Assembly (NCBI GenBank): GCA_028704195.1
Contig: JAQVLL010000091.1
Coordinates: 1 to 7,405 of the forward strand
Length of the DNA: 7,405 nt
Reading direction: 5' to 3'
Origin: Smithellaceae bacterium
Lineage (GTDB): Bacteria; Desulfobacterota; Syntrophia; Syntrophales; Smithellaceae
Under the pieces are notes generated by a model. It saw only the letters and a program-made list of their open reading frames with translations, was not told the DNA's origin and made no database searches. The position numbers and the translations under genes are program-made. Positions 6,145 to 7,405 of the stretch are shown one piece after another; within the stretch, counting starts at the first letter, position 1, and every line of letters starts with the position of its first letter.

Positions 6145-7384
6145 GAATTGCCTCGCGATAGACTTCCGCTACTTCCTGGGCGGCCTTTTTCCAGCTGAAA
6201 ACTGAATTGACACGGGCCAGCCCCGCCTGAGCGTATTTCTTCCGTTCTTCCGGAGACTGCAATAAATGCTGGATCGCCTGTGCCAGCGCATTCGCGTCAG
6301 CAGGGGGAACAATAATTCCCGCGTCACCCACTACCTCGGGCAGAGCGCCTCCGGAGGTGGAAATCAGCGGCACACCGCACGCCATCGCTTCAGCCGCGGG
6401 AATGCCGAATCCTTCATAAAGCGACGGAACAACGGCTATCGTCGACTTGGCATAATAATCTGCAAACTCTTCATTTTCGATCCGTCCTGTAAAACGAACG
6501 ATGTCCGACACCCTCAACCTGGACACCAGATTTTCAATGATTCCATCTTTCTTGGGTTGACCGATAACCGTCAGATGAATCGGCTGATTTTTCCGAATCT
6601 CCGCCACAGCTTCCAGAAGGAAATTCAGGCCTTTTAAGGGCGTGTCCGCACTGTTTGTCACGATCAGGGAATTTTCCGGTCGCGGGCCGTTTTGCTTCGG
6701 GTAAAAGAATTCGTTATTGATACCGTTGTGGACGACCCGGAATTTATTTTCGTCCAGTGAAAATTCTTTGGCAATATCCTTCTTTGTGAATTCCGATACC
6801 GTAATGATCCGGGAAAACTGACGCGCAACGTTGAGCTGCATATTGATAAACGAATACCAGCGGTATACACGGAACCTCTGCCGGATCGTTTTGGCCACCT
6901 TGTAATCCTCCTGCCTGTCCACCGTAATGGGATGGTGGATTGTCGGGATGGTCGGCATGACTTTTTTCGCCAGCCTTCCGATTCCATAAGAAAGGCACTG
7001 GTTGTCATGAACAATGTCGTACTCCCCGCTGTGCTTCTTTAGGTATGAATACACCCGTTCCCCAAAGGTAAAAGGCTCCGGAAAACTGCCCGTACAGACA
7101 TTCAGAAATTCATATATATTCAGCGGGTCGGCAAGATCGCTTATCTTTTCCGGCCGGAAAAGATGATCCGGATGATAAAGATCAAGACTCGGCATTTTAA
7201 TCAGGCGGACATTTTCATCAAGATGGGGGTACGGGGGTCCGGAAATCACATCGACCCGATGTCCTTCATCGGCCAGCGTCTTGCTTAAATGCTTGATGTA
7301 TACACCCTGCCCGCCGCAGGTCGGGTTCCCACGGTACGTCAGCAGGCAGATATTCATAGGACCTGAACCGGAACGACTTTTCAC
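6122..7384 (-). CDS. GT4-family glycosyltransferase, 420 aa (411 aa from the internal ATG)
   Basis: Retaining GT-B glycosyltransferase that transfers a sugar from a nucleotide donor, probably on the cytoplasmic face of the membrane during glycan or glycolipid assembly. The N-terminal acceptor domain begins NICLLTYRGNPTCGGQGVYI (11-30) with the glycine loop GGQGVY, and contains VHDNQCLSYG (125-134) and TIHHPITVD (148-156). The C-terminal donor domain has TPLKGLNFLLEA (248-259, Lys251), FTGRIENEEFADYY (298-311), and the GT4 EX7E motif in EGFGIPAAE (Glu324, Glu332), followed by AMACGVPLISTSGGALPEV. Glycogen-synthase or PimA/MshA-like enzymes share this layout, but donor and acceptor are not predictable. 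Two starts are possible. GTG at 7382-7384 has AGAGG 8 bases upstream and forms a GTGA overlap with a frame that ends TGA at 7381-7383. ATG at 7355-7357 gives the N-terminus usual for the family. No promoter is visible, since the operon continues beyond the window. Confidence 0.94.
   Translation of the reverse strand: MKSRSGSGPMNICLLTYRGNPTCGGQGVYIKHLSKTLADEGHRVDVISGPPYPHLDENVRLIKMPSLDLYHPDHLFRPEKISDLADPLNIYEFLNVCTGSFPEPFTFGERVYSYLKKHSGEYDIVHDNQCLSYGIGRLAKKVMPTIPTIHHPITVDRQEDYKVAKTIRQRFRVYRWYSFINMQLNVARQFSRIITVSEFTKKDIAKEFSLDENKFRVVHNGINNEFFYPKQNGPRPENSLIVTNSADTPLKGLNFLLEAVAEIRKNQPIHLTVIGQPKKDGIIENLVSRLRVSDIVRFTGRIENEEFADYYAKSTIAVVPSLYEGFGIPAAEAMACGVPLISTSGGALPEVVGDAGIIVPPADANALAQAIQHLLQSPEERKKYAQAGLARVNSVFSWKKAAQEVAEVYREAIHDYRRSS
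7143..7164. repeat. 22-bp perfect palindrome inside the glycosyltransferase gene
   Basis: ATCTTTTCCGG (7143-7153) is followed immediately by its exact reverse complement CCGGAAAAGAT (7154-7164). It lies in the coding sequence for residues around 74-81 (HLFRPEKI), about 220 bases into the gene. It has the symmetric form of a dimeric-regulator site but could be coincidental in coding DNA. In RNA it could fold only as a hairpin with a small loop of the central bases. Confidence 0.5.
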
Positions 7385-7405
7385 GCACGGGCCCTCTGTA
7401 TAAGT

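Noticed and set aside
6664..7014. Leftward frames of 116 and 84 codons in other frames of the glycosyltransferase
   Set aside because: Both are out-of-frame readings of the glycosyltransferase, whose motifs continue uninterrupted through this stretch, so there is no frameshift.

Overview
The window looks like chromosomal DNA from an anaerobic bacterium, most likely a member of Desulfobacterota (the former Deltaproteobacteria; Syntrophales-like would fit). This rests on an oxygen-sensitive class III ribonucleotide reductase, a cobalamin-binding-type radical SAM enzyme, balanced base composition and the style of the glycan genes. The taxonomic placement is an inference; no rRNA or other marker gene is present.

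Left part (1-1228): the first 340 codons of nrdD (anaerobic ribonucleoside-triphosphate reductase) run leftward off the window edge. The 206-base divergent intergenic region upstream holds two NrdR-box-like sites, 16 bp apart, overlapping a plausible nrdD promoter. On the other side of that region a small class I SAM-dependent methyltransferase (1229-1846, TTG start) reads rightward.

Middle and right part (1861-7384): a compact leftward operon of five genes that enters from the right edge. In order of transcription it encodes a GT4-family glycosyltransferase, a SAM methyltransferase whose start overlaps the glycosyltransferase end by 23 bp, an alpha/alpha-toroid protein with QW-like repeats (the kind usually auto-annotated as 'prenyltransferase'), a left-handed beta-helix acyltransferase, and a B12-binding-type radical SAM enzyme. 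A 52-codon ORF follows 4 bases after the radical SAM stop. Gaps between the main genes are 3-4 bases or overlaps, except for 85 bases before the acyltransferase. Part of that gap may be an unrecognised N-terminus of the acyltransferase.

Together the operon looks like a tailoring and assembly cassette for a glycan or glycolipid: a sugar is transferred, the product is methylated and acylated, and a radical SAM enzyme performs an unknown carbon-centred modification. The most interesting part is the glycosyltransferase / methyltransferase / toroid triad. From memory, the same three proteins sit side by side in many actinobacteria, with near-identical motifs. That suggests a conserved, functionally uncharacterised three-gene system whose toroid member is probably not a prenyltransferase.

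No tRNA, rRNA, CRISPR array, insertion sequence or attachment site was seen. No stretch longer than about 210 bases lacks a gene.
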